Shown here: piece after piece, positions 9,145-17,979 of the stretch
How positions within the stretch are numbered: position 1 is the first letter of the stretch
Layout of the letters: each line of letters begins with the position of its first letter
NCBI GenBank assembly: GCA_963837325.1
Contig: CAWIMV010000002.1
Coordinates: 310,001 to 374,000 of the forward strand
From: CAVQKZ01 sp963837325
GTDB lineage: Bacteria > Actinomycetota > Actinomycetes > Mycobacteriales > Jatrophihabitantaceae
Length of the DNA stretch: 64,000 nucleotides
Reading direction: 5' to 3'
Notes under the pieces: model-generated
The model's input: the letters and a program-made list of their open reading frames with translations, nothing else
Told to the model about the DNA's origin: nothing
The model's database searches: none
Position numbers and translations under genes: made by a program

Positions 9145-9173
9145 TGTCCCGTCGGGGGGCGCTCGTTCGTCGT
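9145..9173 (+). promoter_or_regulatory. Second ECF-type promoter, in front of the MFS gene
   Basis: TGTCCC at 9145-9150 and CGTTCGTCGT at 9164-9173 repeat the elements at 7569-7597 with identical spacing. The -10 element ends 6 nt before the MFS ATG at 9180, so the transcript would be leaderless or nearly so; no Shine-Dalgarno sequence is visible there. Confidence 0.65.
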
Positions 9174-9179
9174 CAAGGT

Positions 9180-10622
9180 ATGAACGCAAATTTCCAAGCT
9201 GCTTCCAAACGAGCAATCCCGGCCTGGGCCGTCCTGGCCGTCTGCTGCATCGCGCAGTTCATGGTCGTGCTGGACGTGTCGATCGTGAACGTCGCCCTGC
9301 CGAAGATGCGGGCCGACCTCGACCTCTCGCCCTCCGGCCAGCAGTGGATCATCAACGCCTACACGCTGACGTTCGCCGGTTTCCTGCTCCTCGGCGGCCG
9401 GGCCGCCGACCTGTTCGGACGCCGACGGGTGTTTCTACTCGGGCTGGGCCTGTTCACCGTGTGCAGCCTGCTCGGCGGGCTGGCCCAGAACGGCGCGCAG
9501 CTGATCGCCGCCCGCACTGTGCAGGGCATCGGCGCGGCGATTCTGGCACCGGCCACCCTCAGCCTGCTGACCACCACGTTCACCGAACCGCATGCCCGTC
9601 GCCGCGCGCTCGGCGCCTGGTCGGCCACCGCCGCGAGCGGTGCCACGGCCGGCGTGCTGGCCGGCGGCATCCTTACCGACCTGCTCGACTGGCGCTGGGT
9701 GCTGTTCGTCAACGTTCCGATCGGCATCGCACTTGCCGCGGCCGCGGTCGTCTCACTGGTCGAGTCGCGGTCCAACGTGCGGCCGACCCTCGACCTCGCC
9801 GGCGCGGCCACGGTCACGGGCGGGCTGGCCCTGCTCGTATACGGCATCGTCAGCACCGATACCCGCCCGTGGGCGTCTATCGCCACGATCGGAACGCTGT
9901 CGGGCGCGGCCGCGTTGCTCACCGCGTTCGTCGTGATCGAGTCGCGCCTGGTCGCCCACCCGCTGGTGCCGCTAGCTGTGTTCCGGCTGCGGTCGGTGAC
10001 GATCGCGAATGGCGTCGCCGTGATGCTCGGCGCGGCCCTGTTCGGGATGTTCTTCTTCCTGTCGCTCTACCTGCAGCAGGTGAACGGCTACAGCCCGCTC
10101 AAAGCGGGATTCGCGTTCCTGCCCGCAGCGCTGGCGACGCTGACCGGTGCGCTGTTCGCGCCACGGCTGGTAGCGCGCGTCGGCGTCCGCCGCCAGCTGA
10201 TCATCGGCCCGGCCGGGGCAGCGGTCGGGTTGGCGTGGCTCGGCCAGCTCTCCGCCGGCAACAGCTACTTCGCCCACGTCTTCGGAGCTCTGGTGATCAT
10301 CGGGCTTGGCGTCGGGATGTCGTTCGTGCCGATGACCATGGCCGCGACCGCGGACGTACCGCTGCACCAAGCCGGTCTGGCGTCCGGGTTGATCAACACC
10401 ACGCGGCAGGTCGGCGGCGCGGTCGGCCTGGCCGTCATGGCCACCATCGCCGCCGGCGCGTCGTCGCCGACCGCCGGCTACGACCGCGCGTTCTGGACCT
10501 GCGCGGCCGCCATCTTGATCGCGGCAGTGCTCGCCCTTGCGCTGCCCGGCCCGGCCCGGCCTCAGCCGCAGGTCAGCAGCGACGAGGAGACCGCTCAGCC
10601 CTTGGTGCTCGTCGAGGCCTGA
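9180..10622 (+). CDS. MFS drug:H+ antiporter, DHA2 (EmrB/QacA-like) family
   Basis: An inner-membrane exporter of 480 residues with about 14 predicted transmembrane helices. The first helix has the DHA2 hallmark VLDVSIVNVALPKM (about residues 31-45). Loop 2-3 has the MFS A-motif GGRAADLFGRRRVF, and motif C-like glycine-rich segments (GVLAGGILTDLLDWRWVLFV) follow. Such proteins expel hydrophobic drugs or metabolites using the proton gradient. The gene directly follows the ECF42-type sigma factor and has its own copy of the sigma promoter, so it is a probable member of that regulon. It is followed by yceI- and ahpD-like genes. Confidence 0.9.
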   Translation: MNANFQAASKRAIPAWAVLAVCCIAQFMVVLDVSIVNVALPKMRADLDLSPSGQQWIINAYTLTFAGFLLLGGRAADLFGRRRVFLLGLGLFTVCSLLGGLAQNGAQLIAARTVQGIGAAILAPATLSLLTTTFTEPHARRRALGAWSATAASGATAGVLAGGILTDLLDWRWVLFVNVPIGIALAAAAVVSLVESRSNVRPTLDLAGAATVTGGLALLVYGIVSTDTRPWASIATIGTLSGAAALLTAFVVIESRLVAHPLVPLAVFRLRSVTIANGVAVMLGAALFGMFFFLSLYLQQVNGYSPLKAGFAFLPAALATLTGALFAPRLVARVGVRRQLIIGPAGAAVGLAWLGQLSAGNSYFAHVFGALVIIGLGVGMSFVPMTMAATADVPLHQAGLASGLINTTRQVGGAVGLAVMATIAAGASSPTAGYDRAFWTCAAAILIAAVLALALPGPARPQPQVSSDEETAQPLVLVEA

Positions 10623-10685
10623 CCGCCGGCCGTCGCCACCACCACCCGCGCCGCGTACCCGCGGCACCACATCCACGGAGGAAAC

Positions 10686-11246
10686 ATGCAGCCCGCCCAC
10701 GCGATCACCGCGATCCCCGGCTATCTGGTCGGTACCTGGAAGGCCGACCCGGTGCACTCCGAGATCGCCTTCTCCGCCCGTCATCTCATGGTCAGCAAGA
10801 TTCGTGGCCGGTTCACCCGCTACGACGTCACGATCGTCACGAGCGAGGACCCGCTTGCGTCGACCGTTTCCGCGTCGATCGACCTCGCGTCGATCGACAC
10901 CGGCTTCGAAATGCGTGACGACCACCTGCGCTCCGCCGAGTACCTCGGGGTCGAGCGGTATCCCACGATGAGTTACCGCTCGACCGGTATCCGCTCGCAC
11001 GACAGCGGCTGGGTCATCGACGGTGACCTGACGCTGCACGGCGTCACTCACCAGGTGCCGCTGGCGGTCGAGGTGAACGGCTTCCGCCCCGATCCGTTCG
11101 GCGGCCAACGGGCCGGCTTTTCCGCGGTCACCCAGATCAACCGTCGCGACTTCGGCATCGACCTGAGCGTTCCGATGGACGGCGGCGGCGTCGTGGTTGG
11201 CGACAAGGTCTCGATCAGCCTCGAGATCGAGGCCGTCCTCGAGTAG
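10686..11246 (+). CDS. YceI-family lipocalin-like protein
   Basis: A 186-residue protein of the YceI family, an eight-stranded beta-barrel that binds polyisoprenoids or similar amphiphiles. The usual opening is present (YLVGTWKADPVHSEIAFSAR), then the central VSASIDLASIDTGFEMRDDH and the closing GFSAVTQINRRDFGID. Periplasmic members have a signal peptide, but none is visible here, as is usual for actinobacterial copies. GGAGG lies 5 nt before the ATG. It sits between the MFS exporter and the AhpD-like protein and is probably cotranscribed with them, which suggests a role in isoprenoid-quinone or oxidative stress. Confidence 0.88.
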   Translation: MQPAHAITAIPGYLVGTWKADPVHSEIAFSARHLMVSKIRGRFTRYDVTIVTSEDPLASTVSASIDLASIDTGFEMRDDHLRSAEYLGVERYPTMSYRSTGIRSHDSGWVIDGDLTLHGVTHQVPLAVEVNGFRPDPFGGQRAGFSAVTQINRRDFGIDLSVPMDGGGVVVGDKVSISLEIEAVLE

Positions 11247-11298
11247 CCCTCTTTTCCCACCGCATCTCAAAAATAGAACTCGCAAAAGGAGATCAACC

Positions 11299-11775
11299 AT
11301 GGAAGCTCGTCTGAACTACTACTCCGGTACCAGCGTCGCGGAGAAGTTCATCAAGTACCTCAACTCGGCCGGCCGGCTCCTGAAGGAGTCGACGGTGCCC
11401 CAAGCGACACTGGCGTTGATGGAGATCCGGGCCAGCCAAATCAACGGCTGCGGCGTCTGCCTCGACATGCACACCAAGGACGCCGACCAGGCAGGGGAAA
11501 CCGCGCTGCGGTTGAACCTGGTCGCGGCCTGGCGGGAAGCTACCGTCTTCACCGAGGCCGAGCGGGCCGCACTGGAGCTCACCGAGCAGGGCACCCGTCT
11601 CGCCGACGGCGCGGGCGGAGTCACCGACGAGGTCTGGGCCAATGCGGCCAAGCACTACGACGACGACCAGCTCGCCGTGCTCGTGGGGCTGATCGCGAGC
11701 ATCAACACCTGGAACCGCCTCAACGTCATCACGCGCCAGCCCGCCGGTGACTACCAGCCCGGCCAGTGGGGCTAG
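11299..11775 (+). CDS. Carboxymuconolactone decarboxylase/AhpD-like protein
   Basis: A 158-residue member of the CMD/AhpD alkylhydroperoxidase-like family. The redox motif CGVCLDMHTKDA (about residues 51-62) has both cysteines and the conserved histidine of AhpD, so a peroxidase or disulfide-reductase activity is more likely than decarboxylation. AAAGGAGAT lies just upstream of the ATG at 11299, which decides the start against an upstream in-frame codon. It is the last gene of the sigma-linked group. CMD-family proteins are usual partners of ECF41 factors, whereas the sigma factor here looks like ECF42, so the locus mixes the two associations. Confidence 0.9.
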   Translation: MEARLNYYSGTSVAEKFIKYLNSAGRLLKESTVPQATLALMEIRASQINGCGVCLDMHTKDADQAGETALRLNLVAAWREATVFTEAERAALELTEQGTRLADGAGGVTDEVWANAAKHYDDDQLAVLVGLIASINTWNRLNVITRQPAGDYQPGQWG

Positions 11776-11890
11776 TCGCGCAGTTCCGGGCGCCGTTCCA
11801 CAACCGCGATCGTCGTACGGGTCATAGCGCACGTGATGGGTACCCGAGTACGCGTCGTCGTCACAGTCGGCATCGGCGTATCAGAGCGAA

Positions 11891-12346
11891 TCAGCTGTAG
11901 AAGCGGAACACCGGTTCGGCGATGCAGACCGGCTTGTCGGCATCGCCCCTCTCGATGACCGCAGCGACGGTCAACTGCATACCGCCCTTGACCTGCTCCA
12001 CGTCGGCGAGGGTGGCCGTCAGCCGTAGCTTCGAGCCGACTGGCACCGGCGCGGGGAAGCGCACCTTGTTCAAGCCGTAGTTGACCGCCATTCTTGCGTC
12101 GGTGACGGCGAGCACCTGGGACCACATGGGAATCAATAGGGCGAGGGTCAAATAGCCGTGGCCGATTGGGCCGCCGAATGGGCTTTCTTTGGCGGCGCGT
12201 TCGACGTCGACGTGTATCCACTGACGGTCGTCGGTGGCGTCCGCGAACTGGTTGACCCGCTGCTGAGTTACCTCGAACCAATCACTGGTTCCGAGTTCCT
12301 TGCCCACGTAGGACGGCAGTTGGTCGATGGTCGTCGTGGTAGTCAT
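11891..12346 (-). CDS. MaoC-like (R)-enoyl-CoA hydratase
   Basis: A 151-residue hot-dog-fold protein of the MaoC hydratase group. The hydratase-2 signature is complete: FADATDDRQWIHVDVERA followed by SPFGGPIGHGYLTLAL (about residues 34-70), which contains the catalytic Asp and His. It would add water to a trans-2-enoyl-CoA. GGAGGG lies before the ATG at 12344-12346; the longer frame upstream is not coding. It is the last gene of the leftward catabolic operon, 121 nt after the SDR. Its presence supports a CoA-thioester pathway, with hydration of an unsaturated intermediate before SDR oxidation. Confidence 0.9.
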   Translation of the reverse strand: MTTTTTIDQLPSYVGKELGTSDWFEVTQQRVNQFADATDDRQWIHVDVERAAKESPFGGPIGHGYLTLALLIPMWSQVLAVTDARMAVNYGLNKVRFPAPVPVGSKLRLTATLADVEQVKGGMQLTVAAVIERGDADKPVCIAEPVFRFYS

Positions 12347-12467
12347 GGCTGAGGTCCCTCCATTGGCGTGGACAGCTCGGCGAGCAACCACCGTCCATCG
12401 ACTTGTGGCTGTGCTGCTCGACGTGCGCGTGGCCATCGATCGCGACCGGCGCGTCGAGATCGGAGCG

Positions 12468-13376
12468 TCATTTTGCGGGTTCCGGGAACTGTTGGCCGAC
12501 GGTTTGGGCGCATGGAGCGAACTTCGATTCCCATATGTCGGCGATCGCGTCCGCGGACCAGCCGGTGCCTTCGGCGAACTCGGTGGCCACCTCCGCCGGA
12601 TGTGCCCACAGTGCCAGCCGGTCACCGCCAATCCCGATGGCCTGACCAGTGATCCCGGCCGCGGCGTCCGACGCTAGGAACGCCACCAGCCCGGCGGCAT
12701 CCTCGGGTGCACCGAAGGCGAGCTCGCGACGTGCGTACGACGGCAGCGGGTCGCCGTTGTTCAGCGCTTCAACATAGGGCCGCAGAAACGGCACTGTCTC
12801 GGTCATTCCGGTGGCGGCCACGGGCACCACTGCGTTCACCGTGATGTTCGCCCGCGCGAGCTCCAAAGCCCAGGTGCGAACCATTCCCACGATTCCCGCT
12901 TTGGCGGCGGCGTAGTTCGTCTGGCCGAAGTTCCCGACTTGGCCCGTCGGTGAGCCGACGCAGATGATTCGACCGCCGTCGCCCTGCTCGCGCATGCGGA
13001 TGACTGCGGCTCGGGTACAGGTGAACGTCCCGCGCAGATGCGTCGTGAGGACGTCGTCGAACGCCTCGTCAGTCATCTTCCAAAGCGTCGTATCCCGCAG
13101 AATGCCCGCATTGTTGACGAGGATGTCAACCCTGCCGTACGTCGTCACCGCACGCTCGACGAGCATGCGAGCGGCATCGGACGTGCCTACGGGCACCACC
13201 TCGCAGACAGCGGCGCCACCGCTGCGGACGATGCCGGCCACAGCCTGCTCGGCTGCCTCGGGATCAACATCGTTGACCACTACTGCACTGCCGCGACGCG
13301 CCAGCTCCTGGGCATAGGCGAGTCCGAGGCCACGACCACTACCGGTGATGATGGCGACTTTGCCGGACAGATCCAC
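12468..13376 (-). CDS. Short-chain dehydrogenase/reductase
   Basis: A classical SDR of 302 residues. The dinucleotide motif is TGSGRGLG (residues 11-18), followed by NNAGI (about 88), a serine at IICVGSPTGQVG and the catalytic YAAAK (about 155-159). The extra C-terminal segment (about 245-302), ending in TVGQQFPEPAK, is longer than in FabG and resembles actinobacterial and peroxisomal-type 3-hydroxyacyl-CoA dehydrogenases that pair with MaoC hydratases. It would oxidise a hydroxyacyl-CoA or alcohol with NAD(P)+. GTG start with AGGAG at 7 nt. It lies between a P450 and MaoC gene in the leftward operon. Confidence 0.9.
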   Translation of the reverse strand: MDLSGKVAIITGSGRGLGLAYAQELARRGSAVVVNDVDPEAAEQAVAGIVRSGGAAVCEVVPVGTSDAARMLVERAVTTYGRVDILVNNAGILRDTTLWKMTDEAFDDVLTTHLRGTFTCTRAAVIRMREQGDGGRIICVGSPTGQVGNFGQTNYAAAKAGIVGMVRTWALELARANITVNAVVPVAATGMTETVPFLRPYVEALNNGDPLPSYARRELAFGAPEDAAGLVAFLASDAAAGITGQAIGIGGDRLALWAHPAEVATEFAEGTGWSADAIADIWESKFAPCAQTVGQQFPEPAK

Positions 13377-13417
13377 GAGAGACTCCTATCAACAGGGGTG
13401 GCAGTTCTGCGTGCTCG

Positions 13418-14626
13418 TCACGCGCGCACGAAGTCCAGCGGGACCGAACGCGTGCCCCACTCAGCCCAGATAGCCATCTCCGGCTCACCGGCCAGCCGAA
13501 AGCTCGCGCTTCGCGAAAGCGCCTCTTCCAGAGTGATGATCATCATCATGCGAGCCAGCGGCGCCCCTGGGCAGGCATGCGTGCCGCGTCCGAAGGAGAT
13601 GTGTTTGTCGATGTTGGGCCGGTTGAGAACGAACTGCTCGCCGTCCGGGAACACCCGCTCGTCCCGATTGGCGGACGTGTATACCAGCGCGACCGGATCG
13701 TGCTTTCTGATGGGCTGACCGCCGAGGACAACGTCCTCACGAGCGGTGCGGGCCATCCCGCGATAGGGCGAGTAGAGCCGGAGGAACTCTTCCACCGCAG
13801 CCGGCACGAGAGCGGGCTCGGCCCGCAGCGTTTCCTGTAGAGCAGCGTTTTTCGACAGGTGGACGAACATGTTCCCGATGAAGACGCTCGGCGCGACCAT
13901 CCCGGTGACGATGAGCTGCCGCACGCACCCCAACACCATGTCCGCTGGTAGCGGTGCGTTCTGATACCTGGTGCCGAGTAGCGCCGCGGTCAGGTCATGC
14001 TCGGGCTCATAGTCGCCGCTCGCACGATCATCAATGATCGTCTGCGCGATCTCGTACAGGCGGCGGCTCAGCTTCTTCACCGTGTCGTGGTCCAGGACTT
14101 GGATCGCGTCGACATACGTCCCGCTGACGGCCTTGATCTCGGTCGAAGTCTCCTTCGACAAGTTGAAGAAATGGGCGAACACGTGGGCCGGAAACTTGTG
14201 TGCGTATTGCCTGCAGACGTCGACCCACCGCTGGTCGATCAGCGGGTCGAGCAGCGCGACCGCCTCGGCGCGCACCTTCGGTTCGATCGCGCGCATCTTG
14301 CGCGGGGTGAAGAATGCGTTGATCACCCGGCGGTAAGCCATATGCTCCGGTGGGTCGAGGTGCAACGGCGGACGCACCCCCGTGAACGCGAACTTCGGGA
14401 TTGCGTTCTGCCGCGACGTGGTGAAGTGCTCGATGTCGGTGATGACAGACAGCACTTCGTCGTAACCCAGCAGCGCCCAGAATCCGCCGTACTCCTGGCT
14501 GCGAGCGACAGGGCACCTTGCGCGCAACTGAGCGAACTCCTCGTGCGCGCTGGTGAACGTCTCGCCTGGCCGCACCGGATCGAAGTCGTGTGCAGCTCGA
14601 CGGCCCTCGCCGACGCCGTGACCCAT
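13418..14626 (-). CDS. Cytochrome P450 with atypical I-helix (P450-1)
   Basis: A 402-residue soluble bacterial P450. The heme-thiolate motif is FGRGTHACPGAPLARM, and the K-helix ExxR lies in EEFLRLYSPYRG. The I-helix reads VTGMVAPSVFIGN where typical P450s have AGxETT, so both the acidic residue and the threonine used for O2 activation appear replaced (Val and Ala). The same replacement is found in the second P450 at 24185-25396, and the two are paralogues. ATG at 14624-14626 with GAGGAG at about 6 nt is preferred over an upstream GTG. No ferredoxin or reductase gene lies nearby. The substrate is probably the imported acid or its CoA ester. Confidence 0.9.
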   Translation of the reverse strand: MGHGVGEGRRAAHDFDPVRPGETFTSAHEEFAQLRARCPVARSQEYGGFWALLGYDEVLSVITDIEHFTTSRQNAIPKFAFTGVRPPLHLDPPEHMAYRRVINAFFTPRKMRAIEPKVRAEAVALLDPLIDQRWVDVCRQYAHKFPAHVFAHFFNLSKETSTEIKAVSGTYVDAIQVLDHDTVKKLSRRLYEIAQTIIDDRASGDYEPEHDLTAALLGTRYQNAPLPADMVLGCVRQLIVTGMVAPSVFIGNMFVHLSKNAALQETLRAEPALVPAAVEEFLRLYSPYRGMARTAREDVVLGGQPIRKHDPVALVYTSANRDERVFPDGEQFVLNRPNIDKHISFGRGTHACPGAPLARMMMIITLEEALSRSASFRLAGEPEMAIWAEWGTRSVPLDFVRA

Positions 14627-14643
14627 TCGGAACTCCTCTCCTC

Positions 14644-15339
14644 TCACGGCGCCAGAAGCACCATGAGTTGATCACGCGACTGCGCCAGTGCGGGCTCCTC
14701 GGCGACGAGCTGACCCAGCTTCATGACGACGACGCGATCGCAGATACCCAATGTGGCGTCAATGTTCTGCTCGACAAGGAGCATGGTCGTGCCCCGCGCC
14801 TCGCGTTCCCAGGTGAGTGCCCGGATCGCTGTGTCCACCAACGACGGCTGCAATCCGGCGGTGATCTCATCCAGCACGATCAGCTCTGGCTCGGCCAGCA
14901 ATGCTCGCGCGAGGACGAGCATCTTCTGCTCGCCGCCGGAGAGCGTGCCGGCCCGCTGCCGAAGCCGGGCGCCGAGTACCGGGAAAAAGTCCAGCACGGC
15001 AGCGCGACGGCTCGGGTCGATTCGGCCGACCCGAGCGGCCTGCAGATTGTCCTCGACGCTCAAGCTGGCGAATACCGGCTCTTCTTGTGGGCCGTAGGCG
15101 ACACCGTGCCGCACGACCCGCTCGGGCAGCAAACCTGTGATGTCTTTGCCATTGAGCAGTACGGCGCCCGCAGTGGGCCGTATGTACCCGAGCAGCGTCT
15201 TGAGCAGTGTCGTCTTGCCCATGCCGTTACGGCCGACCACCGCGACTGCCTCGCCAGCGCCGACCGTGAGGGCGATCCCGCGCAGGACGGTTGCCGAGCC
15301 GTATCCGGATTCGAGTCCGCGTGCTTCCAGCCGCATCAC
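14644..15339 (-). CDS. Branched-chain-type ABC transporter ATPase (LivF family)
   Basis: A 231-residue ATP-binding subunit of the hydrophobic amino acid/aromatic acid uptake family. Walker A is GRNGMGKTTLL (about residues 36-46), the signature is LSGGEQKMLVLARALL and Walker B LIVLDEITAGLQPS. It would pair with the LivG-type domain of the adjacent fusion protein to power import. It overlaps the upstream livMG stop by 4 nt, and its own stop is 17 nt before the P450-1 start. Members of this family import aromatic and other carboxylic acids as well as Leu/Ile/Val; in this setting a catabolic substrate is more likely than an amino acid. Confidence 0.92.
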   Translation of the reverse strand: MMRLEARGLESGYGSATVLRGIALTVGAGEAVAVVGRNGMGKTTLLKTLLGYIRPTAGAVLLNGKDITGLLPERVVRHGVAYGPQEEPVFASLSVEDNLQAARVGRIDPSRRAAVLDFFPVLGARLRQRAGTLSGGEQKMLVLARALLAEPELIVLDEITAGLQPSLVDTAIRALTWEREARGTTMLLVEQNIDATLGICDRVVVMKLGQLVAEEPALAQSRDQLMVLLAP

Positions 15340-17141
15340 ACCACCGTCCCGAGGTAGGCCTCGCGGACGACCTGTGACTTGCTCACGTCGGCCGGCGTGC
15401 CGTCCTGGATGATCTGGCCACCGTGCAGCACCACGACCCGGTCGGCGACCTCATTGACGAAGTCCAGGTCGTGCTCGATGAGCACGACGGTCATGCCACC
15501 GCTGACTAGGCGCTGGAGCACTTTGCCGACCACCGCGCGCTCGTTGCGCGTCAGACCTGCAGTGGGTTCGTCGAGTAGTAGCACCTGGGGCCGTGACGAG
15601 ACTGCGGCCGCGATCTCCAGCCCCTGCTTGAGCCCGTGCGCGAGCTTCGTGCCCTTCTCGTTGTCCCGCCCAGTGAGCCCGGTCGCGGCGAAGACATCGA
15701 CCACAGCCGGTGACACCAGCACATCGTTGCTCCGGCGCCAGCACGAGGGCAGCCTTCCGCCGAGCCGCGCGAGCAGAATCGTCTCGGCCGCGGACAGGCT
15801 CTCGAACAGCTGTGGCGATTGGAATTTGCGGCTGACCCCGAAACGGGCGATGCGGTGTGGCGGGCGCCGCCGATGACCTGTACCTTCGCCGAGTTCGTAT
15901 CGGATGTCTCCGGTTGCGCGCAGGTTGCCGTCAGTCAGCACCGAAACCAAGGTGGACTTGCCCGCACCGTTCGGGCCCACGATGCAGAGCAGCTCGCCCC
16001 GGTTGATCTCCAGGTCGACACCACGCAGAACCCGCAGGCTGCCGTAGCCGAAGTACAGGTCGGACACGGCGATAACCGGCGAGGTAGTTGGACGCGTTGG
16101 CGCTCGTTTCGTGTCACCGACGATGCGCCGTCCGCCGACGGCCTCGCCGTCGGCGGGCAACAGTCTGGCGACCAGGCGAGTGAGGAAAGGCAGGAGGCCG
16201 TCGGGCACGAACACAACTACCAACACGAACAAGAGACCCTCGATGAGGTTCCATTGCGTTGGGAACTCTGCGGACAGGTGGGCACCGCCCCGCTGTAGCA
16301 GGATCGCCCCGACGACCGGCCCGATGATCGTGCCGCGTCCGCCGACCGCCACCCAGACAAGCATCTGGGTCGCGAACAGGAAGCTGAACAGGTCCGCGGA
16401 AACCAAGCCCGTGATGACGGCCATCAGCCCACCGGCGAAGGCGGCTACTGCAGCACCGCCCATGAATGTGACCGTCTTGATGTTCTCGACGTTGTAGCCG
16501 AGATAGCGGGTGCGAGTTTCGTTGTCCCGCACCGCGCGAAGCAGTAGGCCCAGGTCGCTGCGCACGAGTACGACTGCACCGGCCACGACCAGGATGAGAG
16601 CCAGCAGCGCGACGAAATACCACGTCCGGGCGTTGACCCCGGCCGGGCTGAAACCGAACAGACCGTTGTCGCCACCCGAGATCTTCGGGAACTGGGAGTA
16701 CAGCGTCGTCGCGACGGTGGTGAGAGCCAGCGTCACGACCGCGATGTAGAACGCAGAACCCCTGGCAGAGAATGAGAACCGGCCGACGATACCGGCGAGC
16801 ACTGCCGAGATGATCATGCCGAGCACGATGCCTACGACGTAACGCCAGGAAGCGTCTTTGACGTCGATGACCAGGCCAGTCTGATCGGTCACCGTGGTCA
16901 TCGCGCCCACACTCAGCGCGCCGATGCCGAACCACAGCGCGTGACCAAGATCCGGCGCGCCCAGGTAGCCCCAGACCAGGTCCAAACTGACCGCCGCGAT
17001 CGCGTAGATGAACGCGGTCGTAAGAAGACCGGTGTCATAGTCGGTTCCCACCAGTCCGAGAACGGCGAGGCCGGCGATGGCCAAACCGCTCAGGCCGCCC
17101 AGGCCGAGCCGCCTGTGGCGCAATATCAGGCCCGACGCCAC
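15336..17141 (-). CDS. Fused LivM permease-LivG ATPase
   Basis: A 601-residue fusion. Residues about 1-310 are a LivM-type permease with multiple hydrophobic helices and the family segment VSLDLVWGYLGAPDLGHALW. Residues about 345-601 form a LivG-type ATPase: Walker A VGPNGAGKSTLV, degenerate signature KLAHGLKQGLEIAAAV and Walker B VLLLDEPTAGLTRNE. The GTG at 17139-17141 overlaps the end of livH by 16 nt and is favoured because it begins just before the first helix; the frame stays open upstream only as a shadow of livH. LivM-LivG fusions are known in actinobacteria and proteobacteria. It would form the uptake complex with LivH, LivF and the binding protein. Confidence 0.9.
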   Translation of the reverse strand: MASGLILRHRRLGLGGLSGLAIAGLAVLGLVGTDYDTGLLTTAFIYAIAAVSLDLVWGYLGAPDLGHALWFGIGALSVGAMTTVTDQTGLVIDVKDASWRYVVGIVLGMIISAVLAGIVGRFSFSARGSAFYIAVVTLALTTVATTLYSQFPKISGGDNGLFGFSPAGVNARTWYFVALLALILVVAGAVVLVRSDLGLLLRAVRDNETRTRYLGYNVENIKTVTFMGGAAVAAFAGGLMAVITGLVSADLFSFLFATQMLVWVAVGGRGTIIGPVVGAILLQRGGAHLSAEFPTQWNLIEGLLFVLVVVFVPDGLLPFLTRLVARLLPADGEAVGGRRIVGDTKRAPTRPTTSPVIAVSDLYFGYGSLRVLRGVDLEINRGELLCIVGPNGAGKSTLVSVLTDGNLRATGDIRYELGEGTGHRRRPPHRIARFGVSRKFQSPQLFESLSAAETILLARLGGRLPSCWRRSNDVLVSPAVVDVFAATGLTGRDNEKGTKLAHGLKQGLEIAAAVSSRPQVLLLDEPTAGLTRNERAVVGKVLQRLVSGGMTVVLIEHDLDFVNEVADRVVVLHGGQIIQDGTPADVSKSQVVREAYLGTVV

Positions 17142-17965
17142 GTCAAACCTTCCGGGCGGATCCGGAGCAGGACGACCGCGACGCCGACAACGACCGCTGA
17201 GCTGTAGACGGGGTTTGCCCAGCGGGCGAAGAGCACCTGGACGGTTCCCAGAATCACGCAGCCCAGCACCAGGCCGGACAACTGCCGACCGGCAAGCAAC
17301 ACGGCCAAGAAGGCGGTTGCCACAAGAGACACCGCATAGTTCGGGTTGATCGCCTGGGTCGGGCCGAGCAGCGCGCCGGCGAAACCGGCCAGTGCGCAGC
17401 CCACGACGAACGTGCTCGCCCGCAATAGCGCGACCCGGATCCCCAGGCCGCGAGCCAGTTCCTGATTGGACTGGATCATCCGGACCGTCAGCCCCACACG
17501 CGTGTAGCGGATCATTACCGCTAAAGCGATCACGAGACCGGCTGCCATGACGACGAGCAGTAACCGATAGGTGGGGTACGCGGTGCCGAACACCGAGGTC
17601 GCGGTCGCCAGCGGCTGACCGACCGCGCGGTTGTTGTGGCCGAACGCCAGGGTGAGCGCCTGGACGATGACCAGCGATATCCCCCACGAAGCGAGGATGG
17701 TCTCCAGCGGCCGGTCATACAGGCGCCGGATGACGAGCAGCTCGACGATAAGGCCGGCAACGGCGGCAGCCACCGCGGCCGCGACTACCCCTAGCCAGAA
17801 TGGCCACTTGTGGTCGTGCGCGACGACGGCCGTGTACACGCCGACGCCCATGAAACCGGTGTGCGCGAGGTTGATGACATCGAGCACGCCGAGCACGATC
17901 GCCAAGCCCAGCACCACGATCGTCAGGATGGCGATCGACGCGAGCACGTCCAGCAGGAGCGTCAT
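17126..17965 (-). CDS. Branched-chain-type ABC transporter permease (LivH family)
   Basis: A 279-residue inner-membrane permease with about eight hydrophobic helices. It begins MTLLLDVLASIAILTIVVLG and has the family segment VLGVLDVINLAHTGFMGVG near residues 25-45, as well as GLGIRVALLRASTFVVGCAL near the coupling helix. It forms the translocation pore with the LivM part of the fusion protein. It starts 14 nt downstream of the binding-protein gene, consistent with a single operon transcribed leftward from about 19161. Confidence 0.9.
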   Translation of the reverse strand: MTLLLDVLASIAILTIVVLGLAIVLGVLDVINLAHTGFMGVGVYTAVVAHDHKWPFWLGVVAAAVAAAVAGLIVELLVIRRLYDRPLETILASWGISLVIVQALTLAFGHNNRAVGQPLATATSVFGTAYPTYRLLLVVMAAGLVIALAVMIRYTRVGLTVRMIQSNQELARGLGIRVALLRASTFVVGCALAGFAGALLGPTQAINPNYAVSLVATAFLAVLLAGRQLSGLVLGCVILGTVQVLFARWANPVYSSAVVVGVAVVLLRIRPEGLTWRRA

Positions 17966-17979
17966 CCAACGTACTCAGA

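Noticed and set aside
17142..17687. N-terminal extension of the LivM-LivG fusion
   Set aside because: The added part overlaps livH in another frame and is Arg/Gly-rich; the permease starts at 17141.
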